NCBI GenBank assembly: GCA_038120765.1
Contig: JAYOMI010000036.1
Location: forward strand, 1 to 32,574
Direction: 5' to 3'
Length of the DNA stretch: 32,574 bases
Source of the DNA: CAXBCP01 sp038120765
GTDB lineage: Bacteria; Pseudomonadota; Alphaproteobacteria; MPNO01; UBA830
The notes beneath the pieces were generated by a model that saw nothing but the letters and a program-made list of their open reading frames with translations, was not told where the DNA came from and did no database searches. The position numbers were made by a program, and so were the translations under genes. Below, in pieces: positions 23,743-31,509 of this stretch. Positions within the stretch are counted from its first letter, which is position 1. The number at the start of each line of letters is the position of its first letter.

Positions 23743-24612
23743 ATGAAATTTCCGCCGCCGCCGCTGCCGGCCCCGACGAAACCGACCTACACGCCACCGC
23801 TGGGGGCCTGTGATGCCCATGTCCATGTGTTCGGGCCGAGCGACAAATTTCCCTATCATCCAAAAACAACCTACATGCCGGTCGATGCCCCGAAGGAAAA
23901 GCTTCGCGCCCTGCATGGACTGCTCGGGTTCGACAGATCCGTCATCGTCCAGGCGACCTGTCACGGGACCGACAATTCGGCGACGCTCGATGCCATCGCC
24001 ACATCAAACGGTCGCTGGCGCGGTGTGGCGATCGTCGATGAGGACTATATCGAGAAGGATTTCGAAGCCCTGCACGAAGGCGGGATCCGGGGGGTCCGGT
24101 TCAGCTTTGCGCGGCATCTGAGCGGCCCGCCCAATTTCGACCGCGTTCACCGCATCGCGGAAAAGATCGAAGGCCTCGGGTGGCACCTCGTGATCTATAT
24201 CGAGGCCGAGGATATCGTCGAATTCAACTCGGATCTTCGCAAATTCAAGCTGCCCGTGGTGTTCGACCATATGGTCCGGGTCAAGGTCGCGGACGGGCTC
24301 GATTCCGAGCCGTTCCGGCTGTTGCTCGACTTCATGCGGAACGAGGATGTCTGGGTGAAAATCTCCTGCGCGGAGCGGTTGTCCCGGACCGGCGCACCGT
24401 ATGACGATGTCGTTCCGTTCGCGCAGGCGGTGATCGAGACGAATCCGGACCGCGCCCTTTGGGGCACTGACTGGCCCCATCCGAACCTGTGGGAAGGCAT
24501 GCCGGATGAAGGCACGCTGGTGGACCTGATCCCGCGCTATGCGCCGGATGCGGATACGCAGCACAAACTGCTGGTCGCCAACCCGGCGGCCCTCTACGGG
24601 TTCGGCGATTGA
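23743..24612 (+). CDS. LigI-like 2-pyrone-4,6-dicarboxylate lactonase family amidohydrolase
   Basis: A 289-residue amidohydrolase closely resembling LigI, the lactonase that opens 2-pyrone-4,6-dicarboxylate in lignin-aromatic catabolism. Matching segments run the full length: TPPLGACDAHVHVFGP, LGFDRSVIVQATCHGTDNSATLDAIA, FDHMVR, VKISCAERLSRTG and RALWGTDWPHPNLW, where the Asp activates water. LigI is unusual in its superfamily in not needing a metal, and the key His, Arg and Asp positions appear kept. Many LigI relatives act on other lactones, so the substrate is uncertain. No LigJ, LigU or LigK is in the window. Its stop overlaps the start of LrgA, forming a three-gene operon. Confidence 0.87.
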   Translation: MKFPPPPLPAPTKPTYTPPLGACDAHVHVFGPSDKFPYHPKTTYMPVDAPKEKLRALHGLLGFDRSVIVQATCHGTDNSATLDAIATSNGRWRGVAIVDEDYIEKDFEALHEGGIRGVRFSFARHLSGPPNFDRVHRIAEKIEGLGWHLVIYIEAEDIVEFNSDLRKFKLPVVFDHMVRVKVADGLDSEPFRLLLDFMRNEDVWVKISCAERLSRTGAPYDDVVPFAQAVIETNPDRALWGTDWPHPNLWEGMPDEGTLVDLIPRYAPDADTQHKLLVANPAALYGFGD

Positions 24613-24971
24613 TCCCAGCGCTAACAGCGCTTCTCGGCTTCCAGCTTGCGGGTGAACTGATCGTCCGGTTGACGGGGGTTCCCGTCCGGGGGCCTGTCCT
24701 CGGGATGGTGCTGCTCGCGGCCTTCTTTGCGCTGCGGGGCGGTGTGCCGGACGAACTCCGCAAGGTCGCGTCGGTCATTCTCCGGCATCTGTCATTGCTG
24801 TTCGTGCCCGCGGGCGTCGGCCTGATGCTCCATGCCGCCCGGATCGAGGCCGAATGGCTGGCGATCGGCGCGGCGCTGTTCGGCAGCACGGTTCTGTCGC
24901 TGGTCGTGACCGTTCTTGTGTTCCGGGCCGTTGCGCGACCGGATGACGGCGCCGGGCAGGGAGACGTCTGA
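24609..24971 (+). CDS. CidA/LrgA family membrane protein
   Basis: A 120-residue, four-helix membrane protein of the CidA/LrgA family. Features are LLGFQLAGELIVRLTGVPVRGPVLGMVLLAAFF near the start and LSLLFVPAGVGLMLHAARIEAEW in the middle, both typical. The start is TTG 24609, overlapping the lactonase stop codon by three bases, so its translation should depend on the lactonase. It forms the LrgAB pair with the next gene. Family members were first described as holin/antiholin-like, while some LrgAB pairs transport pyruvate or glycolate and glycerate. Confidence 0.88.
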   Translation: MIPALTALLGFQLAGELIVRLTGVPVRGPVLGMVLLAAFFALRGGVPDELRKVASVILRHLSLLFVPAGVGLMLHAARIEAEWLAIGAALFGSTVLSLVVTVLVFRAVARPDDGAGQGDV

Positions 24972-25690
24972 TGCCCTCGGTCGTCACGGAGGTCTGGGTC
25001 TACCTGTCCGCCAATCCGCTGCTATGGCTGACGGCGACGATGGCCGCTTATATCGCCGGGCACTGGCTCTATCTGAAAAGCGGTGAAAACCCGCTGGTGA
25101 ATTCTGTCGCGATTGCCGTCATCGTGCTGATCGTCCTGCTCTGGGCGACGGACACGGATTATGCGCGCTATTTCGACGGAGCGCAGTTTGTGCATTTCAT
25201 GCTGGGGCCGGCGGTGGTGGCATTGGCGGTCCCGCTCTACGAACACAGACGGGAACTGCGGCGGACCGTTTTACCGATCGTTCTGGCATTGCTCGCGGGG
25301 GCGACGACCGCTGTGGTTTCCGCTGTGGGCATCGCCGCGGCCCTCGGCGCGAGCATGGAGACGGTCACCTCGCTTGCACCGAAATCGGTAACCTCGCCCA
25401 TCGCGATGGGGATCGCGGAGCGGATCGGCGGGCTGCCGTCGCTGAAGGCCGGTCTGTTCATCATCGCAGGCATACGGGGCGCCATCATCGGCACGCCGCT
25501 GTTTAACGCGATGGGAATGAAAGACTGGCGGGCGCGCGGCTTTGCGATGGGGGTTACCGCGCACGGCATCGGCACGGCGCGCGCATTCCAGGTCAACGAG
25601 GTCGCCGGCACATTCGCGGCAATTGCGCTCGGGCTGAACGGGGTCATGACGGCGATCCTTGTGCCGTTGCTCTTTATCCTGTTTCAGTAG
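24971..25690 (+). CDS. LrgB/CidB family membrane protein
   Basis: A 239-residue polytopic protein of the LrgB family. Signatures are HFMLGPAVVALAVPLYEHRRELRR, the conserved LAPKSVTSPIAMGIAERIGGLPSL and the C-terminal AHGIGTARAFQVNEVAGTFAAIALGLNG. The ATG shares one base with the LrgA stop codon. With LrgA it would make a membrane transporter or channel in the same operon as the LigI-like lactonase, which suggests small-carboxylate transport. It ends 2 bp before the convergent MBL gene. Confidence 0.9.
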   Translation: MPSVVTEVWVYLSANPLLWLTATMAAYIAGHWLYLKSGENPLVNSVAIAVIVLIVLLWATDTDYARYFDGAQFVHFMLGPAVVALAVPLYEHRRELRRTVLPIVLALLAGATTAVVSAVGIAAALGASMETVTSLAPKSVTSPIAMGIAERIGGLPSLKAGLFIIAGIRGAIIGTPLFNAMGMKDWRARGFAMGVTAHGIGTARAFQVNEVAGTFAAIALGLNGVMTAILVPLLFILFQ

Positions 25691-25692
25691 GA

Positions 25693-26610
25693 TCAGGCGG
25701 GCTGGTTTTCCCGCGTCGGAACGCCGTTGTCGAAGGTCATATACCGCCAGCGCCAAGTATCGCCGCTGCTGTCGATGTAGCCCGCGGTCTGGCCGGGAAA
25801 ATGGGCGGGCACCACGATTGTGTCGGTGTCGGCGACCTCTGCCAGAATTCGCCGGCGGCTGGCGGAGGCTTCTTCGGGGTTCGGGCAGAAACACGTGCTC
25901 CAGTCCGGTTGAACGCATTGCAATGCATGATGCATCATGTCGCCGGTAAAAATCGCGTGGTGGTCTTGCGAGCGGAAATTGACGCAGACCTGGCCCGGCG
26001 AATGGCCGAAGGCGGGGGAGAGCCATATCCCGTCTTCGAGTTCGAAATCCGCATCGACCAGCTGCGCCTGTCCCGCCTCGACAATCGGCAGGCAACTGTC
26101 TTCCCATACGGCCGCGCGGCGCTCGTCCCGTTCCGCGGCCGCGGCATCAGCTTCCCAGGCTTCGTATTCCTTCTTGCCGAAAATATAGGTCGCGTTGGGG
26201 AATGTCGGCACCCATTTGCCGTTGATCAGACGGGTGTTCCAGCCGCAATGGTCGACGTGCAGATGGGTGCAGAAGACGTAGTCGATATCTTCGAACCGCA
26301 GGCCGTGGGCGGCAAACCCGTCTAGCCAGGGCTGTTTCGGATAGTCGAGCGCCGGACCCCGCAGCGGCTTGTGTTCGCCGACGCAGGTATCGATGAGGAT
26401 ATTGTGCCTGGCCGTTCGGACCACGAAGGTCTGGTAGGTGATGACCAGCAGGTCCTGCGCGGCGTCGTAGACTTCGGGCGCCATCGTCTTGAGGTGGGCG
26501 AGGGCGGTCGCCCGGTCGGCGGTCGGAAACATGATTGTCGGCGCCCGCCAGGGGCCGTCCCGCTCGATAAAGCTTGAAACCAGAATGTCGCCGACGGTGA
26601 ATGGCCGCAT
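25693..26610 (-). CDS. MBL fold metallo-hydrolase, paralogue of 14019-14900
   Basis: A 305-residue metallo-beta-lactamase-fold hydrolase. HxHxDH is THLHVDHCGWN (His116, His118, Asp120, His121), with TGDMMHH and VPAHFPGQT for the remaining ligands. It shares long matching segments with the gene at 14019-14900, including NTRL-NGKWVPTFPNA and LQCVQPDWSTCFC, so the two arose by duplication or from a common subgroup. It is cytoplasmic. It diverges from an amidohydrolase 104 bp away, and the two may be co-regulated. The substrate is unknown; a lactone or thioester is likely. Confidence 0.9.
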   Translation of the reverse strand: MRPFTVGDILVSSFIERDGPWRAPTIMFPTADRATALAHLKTMAPEVYDAAQDLLVITYQTFVVRTARHNILIDTCVGEHKPLRGPALDYPKQPWLDGFAAHGLRFEDIDYVFCTHLHVDHCGWNTRLINGKWVPTFPNATYIFGKKEYEAWEADAAAAERDERRAAVWEDSCLPIVEAGQAQLVDADFELEDGIWLSPAFGHSPGQVCVNFRSQDHHAIFTGDMMHHALQCVQPDWSTCFCPNPEEASASRRRILAEVADTDTIVVPAHFPGQTAGYIDSSGDTWRWRYMTFDNGVPTRENQPA

Positions 26611-26714
26611 TTTCGCTCTCCCTTTCTCTTCCCCGCGACAATACCCGGGGATAATCGCTCTGGCGATATCGCGCCGCAGGAACTACCATCAATCTTCTGA
26701 CACAGGAGGAAACC

Positions 26715-27935
26715 ATGGATACAGGCGTCGAATCCCTTCGGGAAATACCCATCAAAGAGATCACCACCCAGACGGACACGCGCGATATTCTCGCACGTTG
26801 CAAGTTCCAGGGGGAGGTGAACAAGTTCGACGAGATCGTTATCGTCGATACCGACGCGCATCACATGGAAATCGAATCCTGGGCGGCGATCTGCGAATAT
26901 ATCGAAGACGAGGTCCAGCGGACCAATGCACTGGATCACCTGCAGAACCGGACCGGCAGCCCGCCTTACGGCATCAATGGCGATCTGGGACTGCGCTACC
27001 AGGATAACGGCGGGCGTGTACCGCATCAGGCGAAACTGGGAGAGGTCGTCGACGACACATCCGTACACCGCGACGTGACCCTGATCCGCCGCGCGATAGA
27101 ATCCTTTCATCTGGATTACATGGTGGTCTTCCCGACCCCGATGCTGAACCTCGGCATGCATCCGCAATTCGACATGGAAGCTTTGCTCGGCCGCGCCTAC
27201 GACAAGTGGTTCTGCGAGAATATCCTGCCGATGGACCCGAAGATGAAGACGATGCTCTTCATCCCGTTCAACGATCCGCATGCGGCGCTGAAGACGGTAG
27301 AGGAACTGGGCGGGCACCCCGATGTCGTCGGCTTTATGATCACATCGGTGCGCAACAAGCCGGTTCATCACAACGATTACATGAAGGTCTATCGCGCGAT
27401 GGAGGAAACCGGCAAGCCGCTCGGGTTCCATGCGGGCTATAACTGGTCCGATCCGTCGATGCTCCAGATCAACCGCTTCGGCACCATGCATGCGCTGTCG
27501 TTTGTCTGGTGCAACGTGGTCCATATGAGCAACTGGGTCATGAACGGGATGCCGGAGCGTTTCCCCGACCTCAACGTTATCTGGATCGAATCCGGTCTCG
27601 CCTGGGTGACCTGGCTGATGCAGCGGCTCGATCACACGTATCTTATGCGCTCCTCCGAAGCGCCGATGCTGAAAAAGCTGCCCAGCGAGTACATGGCGGA
27701 GATGTTTTATACCTGCCAGCCGATGGAAACCGATCACCGCGAGGCGCTGGAAGTCACGCTGAAGATGATCAACGCGAAGGACCAGCTGCTGTATGCATCC
27801 GACTGGCCGCACTGGGATTTCGATGCGCCGAGCGTGATCTGGGACCTGCCGATGCTGGACGATCAGGCCAAGAAAAACATCCTGGGCGAGAACGCGCTGA
27901 AGCTGTTCGGTCTCGACCGGCCGGCGGGGAAGTAG
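26715..27935 (+). CDS. amidohydrolase family protein (amidohydrolase 2 type)
   Basis: A 406-residue amidohydrolase 2-type protein. The N-terminal metal segment is IVDTDAHHMEIESW (about residues 43-56), the central ligand His lies in GFHAGYNWSDP, and the C-terminal Asp is in LLYASDWPHWDFDAPS. It is longer than most relatives because of an N-terminal extension and an insertion near YGINGDLGLRYQDNGGRVPHQ. The start is fixed by AGGAGG six to eight bases upstream. It is monocistronic and diverges from the MBL gene. The reaction is probably decarboxylation or hydrolysis of an aromatic-derived acid, by family analogy only. Confidence 0.88.
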   Translation: MDTGVESLREIPIKEITTQTDTRDILARCKFQGEVNKFDEIVIVDTDAHHMEIESWAAICEYIEDEVQRTNALDHLQNRTGSPPYGINGDLGLRYQDNGGRVPHQAKLGEVVDDTSVHRDVTLIRRAIESFHLDYMVVFPTPMLNLGMHPQFDMEALLGRAYDKWFCENILPMDPKMKTMLFIPFNDPHAALKTVEELGGHPDVVGFMITSVRNKPVHHNDYMKVYRAMEETGKPLGFHAGYNWSDPSMLQINRFGTMHALSFVWCNVVHMSNWVMNGMPERFPDLNVIWIESGLAWVTWLMQRLDHTYLMRSSEAPMLKKLPSEYMAEMFYTCQPMETDHREALEVTLKMINAKDQLLYASDWPHWDFDAPSVIWDLPMLDDQAKKNILGENALKLFGLDRPAGK

Positions 27936-27959
27936 GCTGGAAGACACGGGAATTACGGC

Positions 27960-27987
27960 GCGGGCTTTTGGCCAGTTCTAAGCCCGC
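27960..27987. terminator. hairpin between convergent genes, weak terminator
   Basis: GCGGGCTT (27960-27967) pairs perfectly with AAGCCCGC (27980-27987) around a 12-base loop. It lies between the convergent amidohydrolase and EamA genes. No T run follows on either strand, so termination is uncertain. Confidence 0.35.
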
Positions 27988-28033
27988 TCGGGCGTGAGAC
28001 CGGTTTGGACATTTCTCCGCGCGAACGTCTGAC

Positions 28034-28796
28034 TCAGTCTTTCGCCGCTTCGGTCTTCTCTGCCGGCACTTCCCGGCGCAGCCGGTTTTCGCCCTGCGCG
28101 ATCCAGAGGCCTGAGGCGAAGATCATCGCGCCGCCTATCCAGACGAAGATGTCCGGGATCTCGCCGAACAGGAAATAGCCGAAGATTGCGACCCAGATAA
28201 GGCGGGCGAAATCGATCGGCATGACCACGTTTGTCGGCGCCTGTTTCAGGGCGTAGTTCAGCAAAAGGTGTCCCACCGACCCGCATGTACCGACGACCAT
28301 CAGCCAGCCGAGCTGCCCCCAGGTCGGCCATTCCCAGACATACAGCGCCGGCCCCAGTGAAATCGGGATCAGCAGCAGCACCATGTAGAACGTGATCGTC
28401 AGCGCGGAATCCGTTCTGCCGAGGCTTTTGATGACCATGATAGCGCNNNNNNNNNNNNNNNNNNNNNNNNNNNNNNNNNNNNACCTCGGCCAGCGGGGTG
28501 ACCGACAGCGCATAGAAGAACATCACCATCGATGCGAAGTTGATCGTGACCCGTATTGCATGGGTGCCGATGCGGGTTGTCCGCAGCGGGCTCAACCCGT
28601 GGCGCAGGAACAGCGGCAGCAGGGCCACCAGTCCGAACAGGTTCCGGAAGAACACGATGATGAACGTATCGACGTCGCCGCTGATATGCTTGATCGTGGT
28701 GTGCATCCCCGAAAATGCTAGCGTCGAGCCGATCATCAGGGCGATCCCGCGCAACCGCCCGTAACGGGGTTCGTTCAGAAAGGCGGTCAGGGGCAA
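28034..28796 (-). CDS. EamA/DMT family transporter, interrupted by assembly gap
   Basis: A drug/metabolite-type transporter with two EamA repeats. The 5' part reads GRLRGIALMIGSTLAFSGMHTTIKHISGD and ends at SVTPLAE. The 3' part resumes at AIMVIKSLGRTDSALTI and ends at a charged tail. Between them lie 36 N (28447-28482). The two parts are in different frames and a typical EamA protein has about 65 more residues here, so the gap length is wrong. TTG 28796, just after the acyl-CoA dehydrogenase stop, is the likely start; ATG 28736 would cut the first helix. It probably exports a metabolite across the inner membrane. Confidence 0.8.
28447..28482. other. assembly gap (36 N)
   Basis: There are 36 undetermined bases within the EamA gene. 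The flanking coding frames do not match across 36 bases, so the number is a placeholder or estimate, not the true length. Confidence 0.99.
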
Positions 28797-28801
28797 ATGC
28801 G

Positions 28802-29959
28802 TCAGCCGTATTGATTGAAAACGTGCCGTTGCAGCGCGTGTTTGAGAATTTCCTCCGGCCCCTCGGTGATCATAAAGGACCGCGCGTCCCGCCACAGTTT
28901 TTCGATCGGCAGGTCGGTGGTCAGCCCCATGCCGCCGTATATCTGCATGCAGCGGTCGGCAGCCTCGAACGCCTTGCCGTCGCCGATATATTTGCACATG
29001 TAGGAATCCCAGCGGATGTCCTCGCCGGCATCGTATTTCGCCGCCGCCGCATACACCATCAGCCGCGTCATGTGCAGATCGGCATAGGTGTCGACCAGCA
29101 TCCACTGGATCGATTGACGGTCCGCGAGGGGACTGCCGAATGTTACCCGGTCCTTTGCATAGGACGCGCCGAGCTCGAGGCAGCGTTCCATGGTGCCGAG
29201 CGCGATGGCCCCGTGCCGGAGACGGCCCATGGTGATCCAGGTCTGCGCCATGCGAAAGCCGTCGCCTTCGGCACCGACAAGGTTGGTGACGGGAACCCGC
29301 ACATCGTCGAACGCCATCTCGCAGGGCGCGTCGTCCATCATGGTCTGCTGTTTGCGCAGGACCTTCACGCCGGGGGTATCCGCATCGACCAGGATGCAGG
29401 AAATGCCGCCGCGCGTGCCCTTGGCCGGATCGGTGACGCAGATGACCTGGAAGAAGTCGGCGGTATCGGCGCCGGTGATAAACCGCTTGTTGCCGTTGAT
29501 GACGTAGTGGTCGCCATCGCGGACAGCGGTTGTTTTCAGGCCGGCGGGATCGCCGCCGGCATCGGGCTCTGTCTGCGCGAAGGCGGGTTTGAGCGTGCCG
29601 TCGATACAGGGCTTCAGGTATTTTTCGGTCTGTTCGGCATTGGCGTATTCGGCAAGCAGGGGGCTGACATCGGGCCCGAAGATCCATTTCTTGCGGCGCG
29701 GGAAAGCGATGGTCCGGCCGGTTTCCTCCCAGATGACCACGCGGGCAAGCAGCCCCATGCCGAGTCCGCCGAGATGTTCCGGCACGTCCACGCCCCAGAT
29801 GCCGAGTTCCTGCGCGCGGGCCTCCAGCTTTTCGCGGATGTCGGGGACCATCTCGGCGCCGTCATAGGCGTCGCGCTCGATCGGGATGACCTCGTTATCG
29901 ATAAACCGCCGAAGGGTCTCCTTCAGCATGCGCAGCTCTTCCGGAAGCTCCAGGTTCAT
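28802..29959 (-). CDS. acyl-CoA dehydrogenase family protein
   Basis: A 385-residue flavin acyl-CoA dehydrogenase of normal length. The FAD and substrate segments are AFAQTEPDAGGDPAGLKTTAVRDGD, then INGNKRFITGADTADF, and the C-terminal ITEGPEEILKHALQRHVF. The Glu of TEG sits where the catalytic base is in many family members. The start at 29959 has GGAGGGG upstream; 30019 lacks one. It catalyses alpha,beta-desaturation of an acyl-CoA, passing electrons to ETF. The EamA gene follows 5 bp later, so they form an operon. The preferred acyl chain cannot be told. Confidence 0.92.
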   Translation of the reverse strand: MNLELPEELRMLKETLRRFIDNEVIPIERDAYDGAEMVPDIREKLEARAQELGIWGVDVPEHLGGLGMGLLARVVIWEETGRTIAFPRRKKWIFGPDVSPLLAEYANAEQTEKYLKPCIDGTLKPAFAQTEPDAGGDPAGLKTTAVRDGDHYVINGNKRFITGADTADFFQVICVTDPAKGTRGGISCILVDADTPGVKVLRKQQTMMDDAPCEMAFDDVRVPVTNLVGAEGDGFRMAQTWITMGRLRHGAIALGTMERCLELGASYAKDRVTFGSPLADRQSIQWMLVDTYADLHMTRLMVYAAAAKYDAGEDIRWDSYMCKYIGDGKAFEAADRCMQIYGGMGLTTDLPIEKLWRDARSFMITEGPEEILKHALQRHVFNQYG

Positions 29960-30041
29960 TTTCCCCTCCATCTCGTTTTTCTGTGGGCGATGATGGCCGA
30001 AGCCGCAGGTTCTGTCCACGTATCCCCGACCGGGTCAGGCT

Positions 30042-30069
30042 TTGACCCCGCCCGGCAAAACCCTATTAT
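30042..30069 (+). promoter_or_regulatory. sigma-70 promoter of the glutathione transferase gene
   Basis: TTGACC (30042-30047) and TATTAT (30064-30069) are separated by 16 bp and each matches consensus at 5/6. The expected transcription start near 30076 leaves a 30-base leader containing GGAGGAG before the ATG at 30106. Confidence 0.6.
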
Positions 30070-30105
30070 CAGGACATATTCATAAAGGGCGGAGGAGCCG
30101 GAAAA

Positions 30106-31080
30106 ATGGGCATGGTGATCGACGGAAAATGGATCGACGACGATGCAAAATACCGCAATCCCACCGGCGGGGCCTTCGTGCGCCCGCAATCGGTCTGGCG
30201 GGATAGCGTCACCGCGGACGGATCGTCCGGTTACAAGGCGGAGCCGGGACGGTATCACCTGTTCCTCGCGCCGTCCTGCCCGTGGGCGCACCGCACCCAG
30301 ATCATCCGCCGCCTCAAGGGTCTCGAAGACGTGATCTCGGTGACGCTGTCGGACCTGCCGCGGGTCACCAGCTGGGCCTATACGCAGGGCATCGACGAAT
30401 TGCAGCCCGGCGCCGACGGCAAGCTCGAACTGCACGAGGTCTATATCGCTGCCGATCCGAACTACACAGGCCGGGTCACCGTCCCGACCCTGTGGGACCG
30501 CCAGAAGAAGACCATCGTGAACAACGAGTCGTCCGAGATCATCCGGATGCTGAACACCGAATTCGACGAATGGGCGACCAACGATCTGCCGGACCTGTAC
30601 CCTGAAGCGCACCGCGCCGAGATCGATACGCTGAACGAGCGCATTTACGAGACCATCAATAACGGCGTGTACCGCTGCGGCTTCGCCAAGACCCAGGAAG
30701 CCTACGAGGAATTCATCTATCCGATGTTCGAGACCCTGGATTTCCTCGAAGACCGCCTGTCGAAGCAGCGTTACCTCGTGGCGGAGTATCCGACGGAAGC
30801 CGACTGGCGCCTGTTCGTCACCATGATCCGCTTCGACTTCGTCTATTTCAGCCATTTCAAATGCAACATCCGGCGCATTCAGGATTATCCGAACCTGTGG
30901 AACTGGACGCTGGAACTGTACCAGACGCCCGGGATCGCCGAGGTGGTCGATATCCCCGGCATCAAGAAGGGCTATTACGGCGGACAATCCGACGTGAACC
31001 CGACCGGCATCGTGCCGGTGGGCCCGGACATCGATCTCACCGTGCCGCATAACCGCGGGCAGGTCGCCAAAGCCGCCTGA
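30106..31080 (+). CDS. Xi-class glutathione transferase (glutathionyl-hydroquinone reductase)
   Basis: A 324-residue Xi-class glutathione transferase, the YqjG/PcpF group. These enzymes reduce glutathionyl-hydroquinones back to hydroquinones using glutathione. The catalytic Cys58 lies in the signature LAPSCPWAHRTQIIRRLKGLE. The glutathione site continues VTVPTLWDRQKKTIVNNESSEIIRML, and the C-terminal helical domain contains CGFAKTQEAYEEF and EADWRLFVTMIRFDFVYFSHFKCN, all characteristic. It is cytoplasmic. It has its own promoter and a strong terminator, so it is monocistronic. It fits a host that handles quinones from aromatic breakdown. Confidence 0.93.
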   Translation: MGMVIDGKWIDDDAKYRNPTGGAFVRPQSVWRDSVTADGSSGYKAEPGRYHLFLAPSCPWAHRTQIIRRLKGLEDVISVTLSDLPRVTSWAYTQGIDELQPGADGKLELHEVYIAADPNYTGRVTVPTLWDRQKKTIVNNESSEIIRMLNTEFDEWATNDLPDLYPEAHRAEIDTLNERIYETINNGVYRCGFAKTQEAYEEFIYPMFETLDFLEDRLSKQRYLVAEYPTEADWRLFVTMIRFDFVYFSHFKCNIRRIQDYPNLWNWTLELYQTPGIAEVVDIPGIKKGYYGGQSDVNPTGIVPVGPDIDLTVPHNRGQVAKAA

Positions 31081-31165
31081 GGTCCGTACTGCCCGCCACC
31101 GGACCCGCCGGCCGGTCGGTCGGCAGGGACGGGGACCGGCGGACCCGGAAAAGTCGGAAAACAAC

Positions 31166-31200
31166 CCCATGCACCCGAAAGGGTGTGTGGGCTTTTTTTT
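31166..31200 (+). terminator. rho-independent terminator
   Basis: CCCATGCACCC (31166-31176) pairs with GGGTGTGTGGG (31181-31191), including two G:U pairs, around a GAAA tetraloop. Eight T follow (31193-31200). It ends the glutathione transferase transcript. Confidence 0.92.
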
Positions 31201-31410
31201 GTAATCCGTAATTCAACCCCCCGACTCAAAAAATGGGCACCCGAAGGGCGCGCGGCGCAGTGCGGGGAGGGTGAAGCGTCGGATATTTTTACATTTCATT
31301 CCCGAATTTGCCCTGATCGTGTCGGATTAATTTACAGCCACGCAGATCGGCGTAGAAAACGCGTGGTCCTAAAAAATTGATTTTCCATATTATTTTCTCC
31401 CGATTTGTAG
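31201..31410. other. AT-richer region upstream of the PEP-CTERM promoter
   Basis: No gene is visible. The region is richer in A and T than its neighbours. It contains the inverted repeat CCACGC (31338-31343) and GCGTGG (31361-31366), about 50-75 bp before the sigma-54 site. That is a plausible place for an activator to bind, but this is speculative. Confidence 0.35.
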
Positions 31411-31427
31411 TTGGCACGAATTTTGCG
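31411..31427 (+). promoter_or_regulatory. sigma-54 (RpoN) promoter of the PEP-CTERM gene
   Basis: TTGGCACGAATTTTGCG matches the -24/-12 consensus YTGGCACGRNNNTTGCW at all fixed positions except the last. GG (31413-31414) and GC (31425-31426) are exactly 12 bp apart. Transcription would start near 31438, giving a leader of about 72 bases. Confidence 0.75.
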
Positions 31428-31509
31428 TGATCGATGTCAGGAGCGCGGTTCAGAGACGTCCACCGCGAAAAGCCGATAAGCTGCGCAAGTTAAAAATGGG
31501 TAGAATGAG

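Noticed and set aside
26322..27947. Long antisense open frame opposite the amidohydrolase at 26715
   Set aside because: It overlaps both the MBL gene and the amidohydrolase and has no recognisable family; composition is typical of a shadow frame.
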